The position numbers and the translations under genes are program-made. Positions 55,301-64,000 of a stretch of DNA of 64,000 bases are shown piece after piece (position 1 is the first letter of the stretch; each line of letters opens with the position of its first letter). The stretch spans positions 31,000,452 to 31,064,451 of the forward strand of contig JAKSZU010000018.1 in NCBI GenBank assembly GCA_026018925.1. The letters are read 5' to 3'. The notes below the pieces were generated by a model. It searched no databases, had not been told where the DNA came from, and saw nothing but the letters and a program-made list of their open reading frames with translations. This DNA comes from Tupaia tana. Lineage: Eukaryota > Chordata > Mammalia > Scandentia > Tupaiidae.

Positions 55301-58226
55301 GGATGCTTGAGACCTGAGGAAATGTGGTCTGAGTCAGACAGGGGAGGCCTCAGCAGCTCCCCTCCCAGCCTATACAAAACTACGGTGGGGAGAGACCGAA
55401 ACCCTTCGAGCAACTCCACACCTCCCCCTAAAGCAACTTCCTGGCTCAATTTAATGTCCTGATTAAAAGAAAAAAGTTAATGAACTAAAAGTTCTAGACT
55501 AGAATGTGGATGGAGGAAGAGGAAAGGATTACAGGCTTTCAGGAATGATGGAGACGGCATCTTCGGAAGGAAATAAGAATTTCTAGTCTTCATAGATAGT
55601 GATTTCTTGGGGGCCCATGAGGTTCACTCCTTCCATCTTTTGGGGATGAACTCACATGGCCTGAAGATCTGACCTTCGATCTCTGCCTCGGGGCTGAGCC
55701 CTGGTCAATTTCATTTTCTCTCCATCTCAGATTCCTCATCAGTACGGAGGGGGTCGTTAGAGCCAGCCACTCAGGTCAGAGCCGTGACTGAGATTTGCGA
55801 GATGGCTGTCGTCTCCCATCCTGTGTGATCCTAGGCTCTCTCCACTTTGCAAACAGGACATAAGAGAAGCAATCTGATGGGGAAGCTTCCTCCTGCCACA
55901 CTCAGGATTCATTTCTGTACGTCCGTAAGACTTGGGAGCCAGCCGGTGGCACGGTGGTTGAGGTAGCTATTTCCCACAAGGCTGACCACACAGTTTGAGT
56001 CCTAGACCTGGTGGCTTAAAAACCACTCTAGGCATTGGGAACCAGCAGTTAGCGTAATGGCTATGTCGCTGGACTCCCACGTAGTCGACTGTGGTTCGCG
56101 TCCCGGACCCGGTGGCTTAAAACTCACGCCGGGCACATGTGCATGCGTGCCCAAGATCCCGAGAGGAGAATGGAGGAGAAGGGATTGTGGCATGACCATC
56201 CCCCCTGGGGAGTGGTTTCTCACTTTCTGTCTCTATGTCTCTCTCTGTCTGTCTGGCGAGCGCACGCGCCCTATAGCAAAAATCTCTCAAAAAAAAAAAA
56301 AAACACACACACTCTAGGCATGTATGCATGCATGCCCAAAATCCCGAATGGAGGGAGAAATGGAGACGAGACTGCAGTGTGGTCATTCCCCATGGGAGAT
56401 GGGAGGTGCTTTCTCACTTTCCCTCTCTCTCTGGCCAGCACACGTGCCCTCTGGCACATATTTCATATGTAGAAAGCTGATTCATGTCCTGCTCAGTCAC
56501 CTTCCTGACAGCTACTGAGCGGACAGGTTTCCTCCAGTTCTTGGTCTACAGCAGGGTGATGATTTGGGGGGCCAGGGCATTTGGGGATGCACCCCTCTGA
56601 TGCTATGCTCCTTCTACCAGCCAGGATTGGGGGGCCGCATAAAGTACAAAGAAGTTCTTGGAATTCGGAGGGAAAAAATAAGTCCTCACTAGGGAAGGCC
56701 TGCAAAGGAGGCTGGAAAAATCTCAGCCGTCATTTGAGAATGCCGAAAGCACTGGGTCCCTCTGAGGCGCTCTTTGCTCTCGCCCTCGCCCCACTGCTCT
56801 GGACTCCACTACTCCACGAGCTCCTTTATCTCCCTTCACAGCCATCTGGGCTCTGGGCTGCTGGGAGAGATCGCTCGCGGGGTCCAGGTCTCCCCTCGAG
56901 CTGACATCACAGGAGGTGGCAAAGGCCCAGGGTGGGGGACTAGAGTGCAGAAGTAGGGCTGTGTTGGACTAGGGGCCACGGACACAGGGCAGGAGTAAGG
57001 ACCTAGGACGTCATGTTCCCATCACAGGGTACTGTTCTCCCTGAAGAGAGCAATATGGGAAGGCCACTAAATGGAACCCAGAGCCCCAGACCCACGGAGC
57101 TGGCTGGGTATGGAGACCAACCAGCAGCTGCAGATTGGCATTAGTCAGATGGACAAGCGGTGGCTCCGAGGGCTGACCCTCTCCGAGGCTGCACTGCACT
57201 TTTGGGACCAGATTTTTCATCACTGCCTGCCCCGAGACCCTTCCCCCAGCCCTGGCCCAAGGGTGGTGGGCACCGGGCACTGGGCACTGACCGTGGCCTC
57301 TTTCAGGCGGTAGAAGTCGATGTGCAGGTAGGCGTTGATGCCATCCGACGCACCGGGCAGCGTGACGCCGTGGACCAGCAGCACGAACAGCACAAAGTAG
57401 GGCAGCGTGGCCGTGATCCACACCACCTGGGCGATGAACAAGCTCCCCATGAGAACTGGCTCTGCCCTGCCCTGGTGGGGTGCCGGCAGGGAATGGGGTC
57501 CCCTCTGAGAGCCAGTCATACCCTTCTTCCATCTTCCTTCACCCAGGGCAAATGCCATGAGCGCCATCTCTCGGCCAGGTCCTGACCAGACTCCAGGGAC
57601 AGTGAGGATGCAGGTCATGTCCCAGAGAAGCTCAGAACCCAGGGCACACTGGGTGGTGCTGCCACACTGCGGTGAAGCTCGGGGTGCCAGGGCAAAGCCT
57701 AGGCCCTCACAGCACAAGACGCTGCCTTCTCTATGAAGCCTCCCCAGTCCTTCGAGTTTCTCAGGCAGTCCCCTCTGTGCCTGGGCGTTCTCCTCCCGTC
57801 CTGCAGCCATGACACCATTGATATCGTCGCTGCACCATCTTCTCTCCTTCCTCCCTCTCTCTTCTTGCCTGTCCCCACCACCCTGCCACCTTTCTCCCTC
57901 TCCTCTCTCTCCACATTCCTCTTAAGTGCTTTGCCCAAGAAGGGATGCGACTGGACAGGGCACAGACTCTCTGGCCACTCCTCATCATTTATCGACTGCT
58001 CTCCTTCTCCAGGTGAGGAAACTGCAGCTTAGGGGAAGTCTTAGTGGGAACAAATTTAGGACAAAGACAAAGTGTTTTGGGGTCAGCAGGTGGAATGGTG
58101 GTTAAGGCACTAGACGGCCATCTGACCCACCGTGGTTTGATTCCTGGACCTGGCAGCTTGCTCTCTCACTTTCCCTCTCTCTCTCTCTGTCTCTCTCTGG
58201 GGAGTGCATCTGTCTATAGCAAATTA

Positions 58227-58263
<37 letters not shown>

Positions 58264-61200
58264 CATTATGTTTTTAAAGTCTTGTTTAGAAACACAAAGG
58301 GGAGAGATAATCCCCAAACTAAAAAGAGACACCCTGCACCTTTACCCAAGTTGGGGGAGCAAAAGAAAGGTGGGTTGTGTGGCGTCCTCACAGTTCCCAC
58401 TTACACTCGGCTACGCATTAGGGTGCTCTAGGGGAAATGACAAAGATGTTAATGGCTCAGATGCCATGCTCGGAGTTTTCGATTTTATTGGTCTGGGGCA
58501 GGACCCACACCTCGGGATTTCCTACGAGTCCCCAGTTGATGTAACTGCACTAAGGTGACAGTCACCTCTGAAGGCAGATGCAGCCACAGCCAGCCTTGCT
58601 GAGGGGACTGTACCCCAAGTAGAAAACCAAGTCAGGGCGGGGTAGCCAGACCCAAGGAAGACTCAGCTGAAACATGCAAGAACACCTAACTTGGGAACTA
58701 GGTAGTTCCTCTTCCCCAAACTCTGGCACTACACAACCTCAAGGATCTTCACGAGGGGCCAGCAGGTAGCATAGTGGTTAGGGCACAGGACTTCTACATG
58801 GCCGACCATGATTCGAGTCTTGGACGTAGCAGCTTGCTTTCTCACTTTCATTCTTTCTCTCTCTGGTGAGCACATGTGCCCTACAGCAAATTAAATAATA
58901 ATAATAATATTAAATAATTCTAAAAAAAAATATTCACACATCCCTGGGGAGAGAACAGAAGGCTTGAAACATGATGAAGGGTAAAGTTCTTTGCCAGTCT
59001 AGAAAGATACAGACTGCTAAGAAAATCTCAGTGTCCCATTCCAGAGGCAGTCTGGGAGGAAGTAAGCAACATTCCTGGTTGTCTCATGAGCCAGTTTATA
59101 GAAATAAAGACAAGGTACAGGAATGTCTTGAGGGAAGCTTCCGTTCTAGAAATCTCCTTCCCATGGATTGGTGGGGTGCTTGCCTGCTCAGCTGCCAGAA
59201 CACAGAGGAACTTACACAAAATGAGTCTGCAGGGACCAGCAGATGGCGTAATGGTTATATCACTGGACTCCCACATGGCCAACGACAGTTCAAGTCCTGG
59301 ACCTCGTGGCAGCTTGAAACTCGTGCCAGGTGCGTGTGCATATGTGCCAAGATCCCAGGAGGGGAATGGAGGAAAAGGGATTGTGACATGGCCATCCCCC
59401 TGGGGGTTGATTTCCTACTCTCTCACTCTCTCTCTCTGGCGAGTGCATGTGCTCTATAGCAAAAATATCTCTTTAAAAAAAATGAGGCTGCAACTTGGGT
59501 GCATGGGAGGGGGACTCATATTCCTCACTTCTCTTGTTTCTGCATAAGAGGACTGGTCCAGTTAACACTCCTATCCCACCCCTCATTACACTCCTTCTCC
59601 TCACCTCCAAGTGCATTTGGAAAGAAAAGTGGTGCATGCTCCACTCTGCTCCTCCTGCCCTCTCTCAGCGAGCATAAGCCTGCTGCAGACAAGCTCTGCT
59701 CTGGCCAAGTGCTAAAGTAGGTAACGTGGGCTCTACCTCTCTGGCAACGGCTCTGGGGAACTTATTCTTGAAGGTGCAATATTAGAAGCCAGGAGCACCA
59801 GTAAAGTTCATACACGTGCACTTCACAGGGAATGGCCCTCTCTCCTCTCAAGACCTCTGTCTGTGCCTGCAGAGACCAGGAAAGCCCTGCTCCTGCTCTG
59901 CACCCAGAGGAGGTGCAGAGAGCACTAGACAAGGCTGGCTTCTGCACCTCTCTGCCTTAGCTCATGCAGCTGCTTCTACCGAGAAGCCCTTCCCTTTGCC
60001 CTGGCTCTACCTGTGTACACGCCCAGCTGGAAAGCCACCTTCTCCAAGATCACTCTAGGCTCTCCCAGTTAAAGAGCTTTCTTTTTCTAACATTGGAACA
60101 TCTTTTTTTATCATGGTCCATGGTAATAAAGATCTCTCACATCAAGACACACTACACCTAAACACACTACATATATGTTTATGTGCAATGTACTCTTACT
60201 ATGTAGCATATTTCATTTTTAGAAATTGTGGTGATCCACTAAATCAGTTTAATGACAGATTTTATATACAATTTGTATTTTCAGTAAACTATAACTTGAC
60301 TACCTAATATGACGTATCGCTGAGGTATTTTTTTTTTAAAGCAAGATACTTAATAGTGTATAAAGTTCGTGACTATTAGTGTTTCCTTAAAAGGGAACAC
60401 ATACATATGTTTCTAGAAGAGACACAAAAATCTAGTGACATTGGTTGACCCACAACCTGTCTATAATACACATAGACTTTAAGCAATTGAAGAAAGAATC
60501 TGTCTTATTTATTCTTGTTTCACTAGTATGAGTATTGACCCAGGTATATAGTAGGTATCTTTAAGTGGTTAGTAAGTTGAACAGAATTCAAAGAACACTT
60601 AAGAAAGTTCCCCAGCATTATTTACCTACCCATTCTTCAGTACTTCAATATTCCCTGAAGACCTACTATGTACCAAGCATTGAGGTGGTAGAGGTCATGC
60701 CCTGATATTGCTCTGCCCCAGAATTTCCAGCCCTGGGTCTGCACTGAGTCCTTGGGAGAGACACTGCATTTCCTACAAGCTTATATGAAGGTCCACCTCC
60801 AGTTCTTGACAGATTTAATCCCGACTGGCTGCTGGTCCCTTGCCACCATCTTTGCTCTCAAGGGCATGTCCAAGAACTCTAGGAATACTTGAGAGAAATC
60901 TGATGCAACCCTTTCCAAAATCAGTTTTCTAATGAAGCTTCTCCCATGTTCATGCCTACTTACTAATTGTAGATTGTTGCTTTGTGACCCCCAATGAACT
61001 CACACAGGTGTGTGGTCCCCTCTCATAAGAACTCCAGCACAAGACTTGTTTTGGCATTGGGACAACAGCAAGCATGACACAAGCAGAGACTGGAAGAGCC
61101 ATTTGCACAGTGGAGCTTGTCTGCTTAAAACATGCTCTTGGAAGTCAGATGCCATGCTGTGAGAAGCCCAAGCAACAGAGAGAGGCGAAGTGGTAACAAC

Positions 61201-62332
61201 CCAACCTGGCTCCCAGCCAGTACCAACTACTATCAATTTGTATTCACCATCAAGGATGTTCCAGCCCAACCAAGCCCCAGATACATAGTGCAGGCAATGT
61301 ACACTGAACAGAAGAACCACCCAGCTGATCCTAGTCAACTCACAGAACCATGAAGGATAATATAAACCTTGTTATTTTCATTCACTACATTTGGGGGTGG
61401 TTTGTAACACAGCAACACCTAATCAAAACACTAGACATAACATTTCCTAACTACATCCTCTTTAATGTAGTCAAGTTATACATAGATCCCATAGGGGCTA
61501 AATAGGGTTGTTGTTTTATGATGCTCCTCAGGCTAAGAAGCAACATGAGCCATTTCCTGAGAACACCTCCACCCTTGAGGGGCTAACTATAGGAGACAGT
61601 ATCACCCAGGTTAACTCTAGACTGGCCCTTACCTCATCATGTGCTTCTCTCGCAAAGATACACAGACCTTGGGGACACCCAGCACTGTGCCAGAGAAAAT
61701 ACAATCCCAGCATACAACTAGATATTTTTTGGAGCATTTGCTTTTACTCAAAAATTCCGAGGGAAGATGTATTGATTTTATAGGAAAGCAAATCTGATTA
61801 TATTCAAGTGTAGGACATTTGCATCCAGTTTTAAGTCAGAATTTGAAATGTATCAATACATGTCAATACTTGCTGTAGGCCTTGTCCTGAGGCCCTTGGG
61901 AGTGTCCCTGTCCCTGATCTCTAGCTTTGAGAACATTTGCCAGGAGAGTGTGCATATGATCTGCTTATATCCTCTCACCCAACTGTTGGGGAGACTTAGA
62001 CTCAGGGAAGGAAAGAGATTTGTCTAAGTCCATGGCAGAGCTGGGGCTTGAACCCAGGCTTTGTACTTCTAGTTCCACCTTTTCTTTTTATCAACCACCA
62101 GTTATAGCCAATTAAAAAAATTAATGTAGTACATTTGGAAAGAATTTTTTTTCAAGGCCAACCTCCCAACTGAAAGAGAAACAAAGAAATTACCTTTCCA
62201 GATGTCTTCACCCCTTTCCAGAGGCTAAAATACAGGACGATGACAACAACCATCAAACAGAGCAAGAGCTGCCACTGGGGCAGGCCAATGTCGTGAATCC
62301 CGCTGCTCTCGTGAAGATGCAAGACGCCACGC
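46157..62332 (-). CDS. SLC6A2: Norepinephrine transporter gene, 3' eleven exons (partial gene)
   Basis: A Na+/Cl--dependent plasma-membrane transporter that clears norepinephrine from synapses. Coding exons, 5' to 3' on the minus strand: 62332-62194, 57426-57292, 55214-55111, 54008-53884, 53036-52924, 51802-51674, 51203-51104, 49850-49750, 49269-49102, 46833-46762 and 46180-46157. Lengths 139, 135, 104, 125, 113, 129, 100, 101, 168, 72 and 24 and all phases fit human SLC6A2 exons 5-15, and they join without stops. The product runs from the end of extracellular loop 2 through TM4-TM12 to the LQHWLAI C-terminus. Close match to human SLC6A2 ([32 protein letters not shown]) separates it from SLC6A3 and SLC6A4. 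Exons 1-4 lie right of the window. The gene converges on CES1 as in human. Confidence 0.97.
46762..46833 (-). CDS. SLC6A2: SLC6A2 exon 14 equivalent
   Basis: Encodes 24 residues, [24 protein letters not shown], of the cytoplasmic C-tail. Acceptor CACAG, donor GTAGAT. Reading through the donor leads into unrelated sequence. Confidence 0.95.
47686..47712. repeat. (CA)n microsatellite
   Basis: A CA run just before the inverted MITE-B copy. Confidence 0.95.
47726..48150 (-). mobile_element. MITE-B (inverted copy) split by a SINE
   Basis: AAGTTCATAAAAACGTGTATTATG at the left and, after the SINE, ATTATGAAAAACTATGCAGG through AACTTTTAAAGTCCCCTCA at the right. This is the reverse complement of the 36622 copy in order. 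Confidence 0.75.
47737..48065 (+). repeat. tRNA-derived SINE inside MITE-B
   Basis: Body about 47753-48047, flanked by AAAAACGTGTATTATG and AAAAATGTGTATTATG (one mismatch). It holds an internal (GT)n run at about 47845-47874. Confidence 0.87.
48140..48630. repeat. TATATG/ACATAT low-complexity array
   Basis: About 490 bp made of alternating purine-pyrimidine blocks. The motif TCTATATAAAGCA(T/C)AC recurs at about 48513, 48577 and 48616, so the right end is a degenerate tandem repeat. Confidence 0.85.
49102..49269 (-). CDS. SLC6A2: SLC6A2 exon 13 equivalent
   Basis: Encodes 56 residues, [20 protein letters not shown] and onward through TM12 ([20 protein letters not shown]) to LREL-type tail start. 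Acceptor CCCAG, donor GTGAGC. Confidence 0.97.
49318..49350. repeat. (GA)n tract next to SLC6A2 exon 13
   Basis: On the coding strand this is a (CT)n pyrimidine run about 50-80 bases upstream of the exon 13 acceptor. Confidence 0.9.
49750..49850 (-). CDS. SLC6A2: SLC6A2 exon 12 equivalent
   Basis: Encodes (G)[20 protein letters not shown] through FVSPAFLL (start of TM11). Acceptor GTGCAG, donor GTGTGT. Confidence 0.95.
50060..50160 (-). repeat. MIR-like fragment
   Basis: CAGAGGAAACCCAGGACTCA GAGAGGCGAGGGGACTTG resembles an antisense MIR core. Confidence 0.45.
50440..50605 (+). repeat. Type C SINE fragment
   Basis: GCCCAAGATCTGACAAGCTG GTAAACTGGAGGAG, GGAGGGCGCTCC and CTTTCTATCATGAAGAAAGG parallel the element at 20957. 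Confidence 0.6.
50682..50937 (+). repeat. tRNA-derived SINE
   Basis: Starts GGGGCCAGTAAGTGGC, A-box region TAGTGGTTAAGGCACTGG, ends GCCCTATAGTAAAAATCTCTC. Confidence 0.87.
51104..51203 (-). CDS. SLC6A2: SLC6A2 exon 11 equivalent
   Basis: Encodes [20 protein letters not shown] and onward (TM10) to SWFY plus one base. The donor GTACGT is chosen over GTGAGT four bases later because only it joins exon 12 in frame and gives the conserved 100-bp length. Confidence 0.95.
51674..51802 (-). CDS. SLC6A2: SLC6A2 exon 10 equivalent
   Basis: Encodes 43 residues, [20 protein letters not shown] and onward through TM9 to LFCITK. Acceptor CTCAG, donor GTGAGG. Confidence 0.96.
52924..53036 (-). CDS. SLC6A2: SLC6A2 exon 9 equivalent
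   Basis: Encodes [20 protein letters not shown] and TM8, ending GLDSS. The Asp and first Ser align with human Asp418 and Ser419 of the second sodium site. Acceptor TACAG, donor GTGAGT. Confidence 0.96.
53450..53645 (+). repeat. MIR element
   Basis: GAGGTTTGAATGCTGGCACC, CATTAGTTGGGTGACATTAG and GGGGCTGGCACAGAGTGGAC follow MIR in order. Confidence 0.65.
53884..54008 (-). CDS. SLC6A2: SLC6A2 exon 8 equivalent
   Basis: Encodes [20 protein letters not shown] and onward (TM7) to [13 protein letters not shown]. Acceptor CCCAG, donor GTGGGT. Confidence 0.96.
55111..55214 (-). CDS. SLC6A2: SLC6A2 exon 7 equivalent (TM6)
   Basis: Encodes [20 protein letters not shown] and onward to NNCYR. The unwound TM6 segment FSLGAGF, aligned with human Phe317-Phe323 of the substrate site, is fully conserved. 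Acceptor TTCAG, donor GTAAGA. Confidence 0.96.
55934..56460 (+). repeat. tRNA-derived SINE interrupted by another SINE
   Basis: Host pieces 55934-56035 and about 56310-56460 form one older SINE (head with CAGTTTGAGTCC; tail body CATGCCCAAAATCCCGAATG). Confidence 0.88.
56024..56321 (+). repeat. Young SINE nested in older SINE, with 12-bp duplication
   Basis: Body 56036-56309. CACTCTAGGCAT occurs at 56024-56035 and 56310-56321. Starts GGGAACCAGCAGTTAGCG and ends CCCTATAGCAAAAATCTC plus poly-A. Confidence 0.93.
57292..57426 (-). CDS. SLC6A2: SLC6A2 exon 6 equivalent (TM5)
   Basis: Encodes 45 residues, [20 protein letters not shown] and onward through [21 protein letters not shown]. Acceptor CCCAG, donor GTCAGT. 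Confidence 0.97.
58079..58265 (+). repeat. tRNA-derived SINE, short subfamily with (AAT)n tail
   Basis: GGTCAGCAGGTGGAATGG, TGGTTAAGGCAC, B-box-like GGTTTGATTCC, CT-rich body, CTATAGCAAATTAAATAAT and an AAT run to about 58262. Confidence 0.82.
58754..58930 (+). repeat. tRNA-derived SINE, short subfamily
   Basis: GGGGCCAGCAGGTAGCATAG, GATTCGAGTCTTGG, CTTTCTCACTTTC and GCCCTACAGCAAATTAAATAA. Confidence 0.82.
59218..59492 (+). repeat. tRNA-derived SINE with 13-14-bp duplication
   Basis: Body 59232-59478. AAAATGAGTCTGCA and AAAATGAGGCTGCA (one mismatch) flank it. Confidence 0.88.
59950..60760. repeat. L2-class fragments in SLC6A2 intron
   Basis: 59950-60130 (CGAGAAGCCCTTCCCTTTGC) and 60640-60710 (GACCTACTATGTACCAAGCA) look like ancient L2/MIR-class repeats. 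The rest is unclassified. Confidence 0.4.
60975..61435 (+). mobile_element. MLT1-type MaLR LTR
   Basis: CTTGTCTGCTTAAAACATGC, GATGCCATGCTGTGAGAAGC, AACCACCCAGCTGATCC and GGGGTGGTTTGTAACACAGC follow MLT1 LTRs in order. Confidence 0.65.
62000..62085 (-). repeat. MIR-like fragment close to SLC6A2 exon 5
   Basis: GGCAGAGCTGGGGCTTGAAC CCAGGC is the typical antisense MIR block, about 110 bases beyond the exon 5 donor. Confidence 0.55.
62194..62332 (-). CDS. SLC6A2: SLC6A2 exon 5 equivalent (TM4)
   Basis: Encodes (E)[20 protein letters not shown] and TM4 ([17 protein letters not shown]) to VKTSGK. Enters with one base completing a codon; donor GTAATT. First exon of the gene visible in the window. 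Confidence 0.97.
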
Positions 62333-62662
62333 CTGCCCAGAGGAGAGGGGAGGGAACCAGGGAAGATGTCAGGGAGGATGACCGAGCCATGACCACAGGC
62401 CAGTCCTTGTACACGCACAAAAAATGGAAACAGGACCCAGCCACTCTCCCCTGACTCTGGGGTCCTGGCCACTGCCAAGCATCATGTGGGCCTGCTCTAG
62501 TCGTCCTGCCCCAGGCAAAGCAAATTATCTGGAGAGATTCCCAGCTCAAGACTGTTTTCAAAAGACAAGACGCTCGTAAGTGTCTACTGCATGCCTGGCC
62601 CCGAGGGGACAGTGATAAATAAGAGGAGGGGTCCCTGTCCTCAAAGAGCTCACATTCTAGAG

Positions 62663-62930
62663 CAGCGGGTATCAATAGGAGGGGGTATGACTCCTTCCAC
62701 AGCCCACCTGCCAGAGCATATTTAGCAAGTCCAAGACATTTTCACTGGCATGACTTTTACTGTCATGGGGGGAAGTGGTGCTACTGGCATCTAGTGGACC
62801 GAGACCACAGGTACTGATGAGCACCTGTGGACTGAGACCACAGGTACTGATGAGCACCCAGCAAGACACAGGGCAGTCCCCAATTGTTAAAATGTCCATA
62901 TTGCTGCAATTGAGAATCCCTGGTCTAGAG
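62663..62930. mobile_element. hAT-Charlie-type fragment with internal 33-bp duplication
   Basis: GGTGCTACTGGCATCTAGTGG and CAGGGCAGTCCCCAATTG match a common mammalian hAT-type element. The unit beginning GTGGAC at 62794 repeats at 62827. Confidence 0.6.
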
Positions 62931-62998
62931 ACGGAGATGGGAGCATACAGTCCTCCTATTTGGAAATATCTACGGAAGTTAAAGGTTTGCCTATTTCA

Positions 62999-63261
62999 GG
63001 CCAGCAGGTGGCGTGGTGGTTAAAGTGCTGGATTCCCACATGGTCAATTGTGGTTCTAACTTGGATCTGGCAACTTGAAAATCATGCAGGGTGTGTGTGT
63101 GTGTGTGTGTGTGCATGCTCCAAATCCCAGGAGGAGAACAGAGAAAAAGGGATTGCAGTGTGGCCATCCCCACAGGGGTGATTTCTCACTTTCTCTCTCT
63201 CTCTCTGTCTCTGTCTCTCCCCAGTAAGCTCAAGCACTGTATGGCAAAAAAAAAAAAAAAA
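62999..63261 (+). repeat. tRNA-derived SINE
   Basis: GGCCAGCAGGTGGCGTGGTG start, a GT run at about 63090-63113 in the body, and the A-rich tail starting in GTATGGCAAAAAA. Confidence 0.86.
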
Positions 63262-63289
63262 AAAAGAAAAAAAAACAACTAAAAAAAAA

Positions 63290-63700
63290 AGTATGCATAA
63301 ATTGTGCTCTAGCAATTCTGCTCCTAAGTATTTACCCAACAGGAATATGTATACATGGGCACCAAAAGACACATTCTAGAATGTTCAGAGCAGCATTATT
63401 TGTAATAACCCCAAACTGCAAAATACTCAAATATCCATCAACAATAGATTGGATAAACAAACAGGATACATTCATAAAATGGAGTGTTGGACAGCCACAC
63501 CTCCACACGGATAAGCCTCGCACACGCGATGCAGTGAGGAAGTTAAAGCCAGCAGAGCTCTTAACTGGTTCCGTTCACATGGAGTTCAACCACAGGCAAA
63601 GCTCACCTAAGGGGTCAGCCAGGGAATGTGTCCCCTGGGATGGGGTGAGCGTTCTGACAGAGTGAGGCCACCCAGGAGGCTTGTCATGCTCTGTGTCCTG
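63290..63700 (+). mobile_element. Old L1 3' fragment, sense
   Basis: Broken frames read like the ORF2 C-terminus (IDWINKQDTF, YLPNRNMYTW) followed by a 3' UTR-like stretch (CATGGAGTTCAACCACAGGC). Confidence 0.7.
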
Positions 63701-64000
63701 AGCTGGTGCTGGTGCCTGTGTGCATTGACACTTCAATCATCGACCTGTCATTGATGATACTCCCTTCCCCGTACTATGTTAGCTTTCAAGAAAAAGTGAC
63801 CTTCTTTTATGCGAGGAAAAGAAAAAGAATAAATATTCTGGGGTGTGAGAATATCAGGGTCTCTATATCATCTAGAATGAACGGCTGATAAATAAAATTG
63901 CAAGCAAAATGACCATTTGCTAGTTAGATTCTAATCAACAAGGGTTAGGATGTAACCAGAGATTGAATAAGAACAATCGATAAAACAGTGGGGCAGGTCT

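Noticed and set aside
62333-64000. Search for SLC6A2 exon 4 upstream of exon 5
   Set aside because: No minus-strand segment resembling the extracellular loop 2 sequence with splice sites was found before the window ends; only a hAT fossil, a SINE and an old L1 fragment are seen.

Overview
The window is nuclear DNA from a placental mammal. It carries intron-exon genes with GT/AG splice sites, L1 retrotransposons, ancient MIR/L2 repeats, MaLR LTRs, Tigger and hAT fossils, and several tens of copies of a young tRNA-derived SINE family. I do not recognise that SINE as primate Alu, rodent B1/B2, carnivore CAN, horse ERE or the ruminant families. A non-primate euarchontan such as a colugo is my weak guess (unproven).

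Layout. (1) About 1-5450: a near-complete minus-strand L1 whose 3' end is cut by the window edge, lying in a carboxylesterase intron. (2) 7317-23746, plus strand: nine 3' exons of a carboxylesterase 1 type gene (CES1), matching human exons 6-14 in size and phase; exons 1-5 lie to the left. Its introns hold SINEs, two small palindromic DNA-transposon families, and a Tigger element broken by a solo LTR and by a second Tigger-type element. (3) About 23.9-45.8 kb: intergenic DNA in which I find no convincing gene. It consists of an older plus-strand L1, MIR/L2/MaLR/hAT fossils and SINEs. (4) 62332 down to 46157, minus strand: eleven exons matching human exons 5-15 of SLC6A2, the norepinephrine transporter; exons 1-4 lie to the right.

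The two genes converge tail to tail, as in the human CES1/SLC6A2 neighbourhood, which supports calling both as orthologues. All 20 coding exons join in frame with no stop. The catalytic Glu and His of the esterase and the TM6/TM8 binding residues of the transporter are present. The genes have no obvious shared pathway: one product is an ER-lumen ester hydrolase, the other a plasma-membrane monoamine transporter.

I see no new biological system. The most notable content is the layered history of mobile elements: nested insertions with readable target-site duplications, 158-bp tandem repeats at the 5' end of the L1, a MITE split by four SINEs, and a SINE that appears to join a tRNA-like part to a 7SL-like part. 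Alignments were made by eye, so repeat-family names are family-level calls and edges are approximate unless a duplication fixes them.
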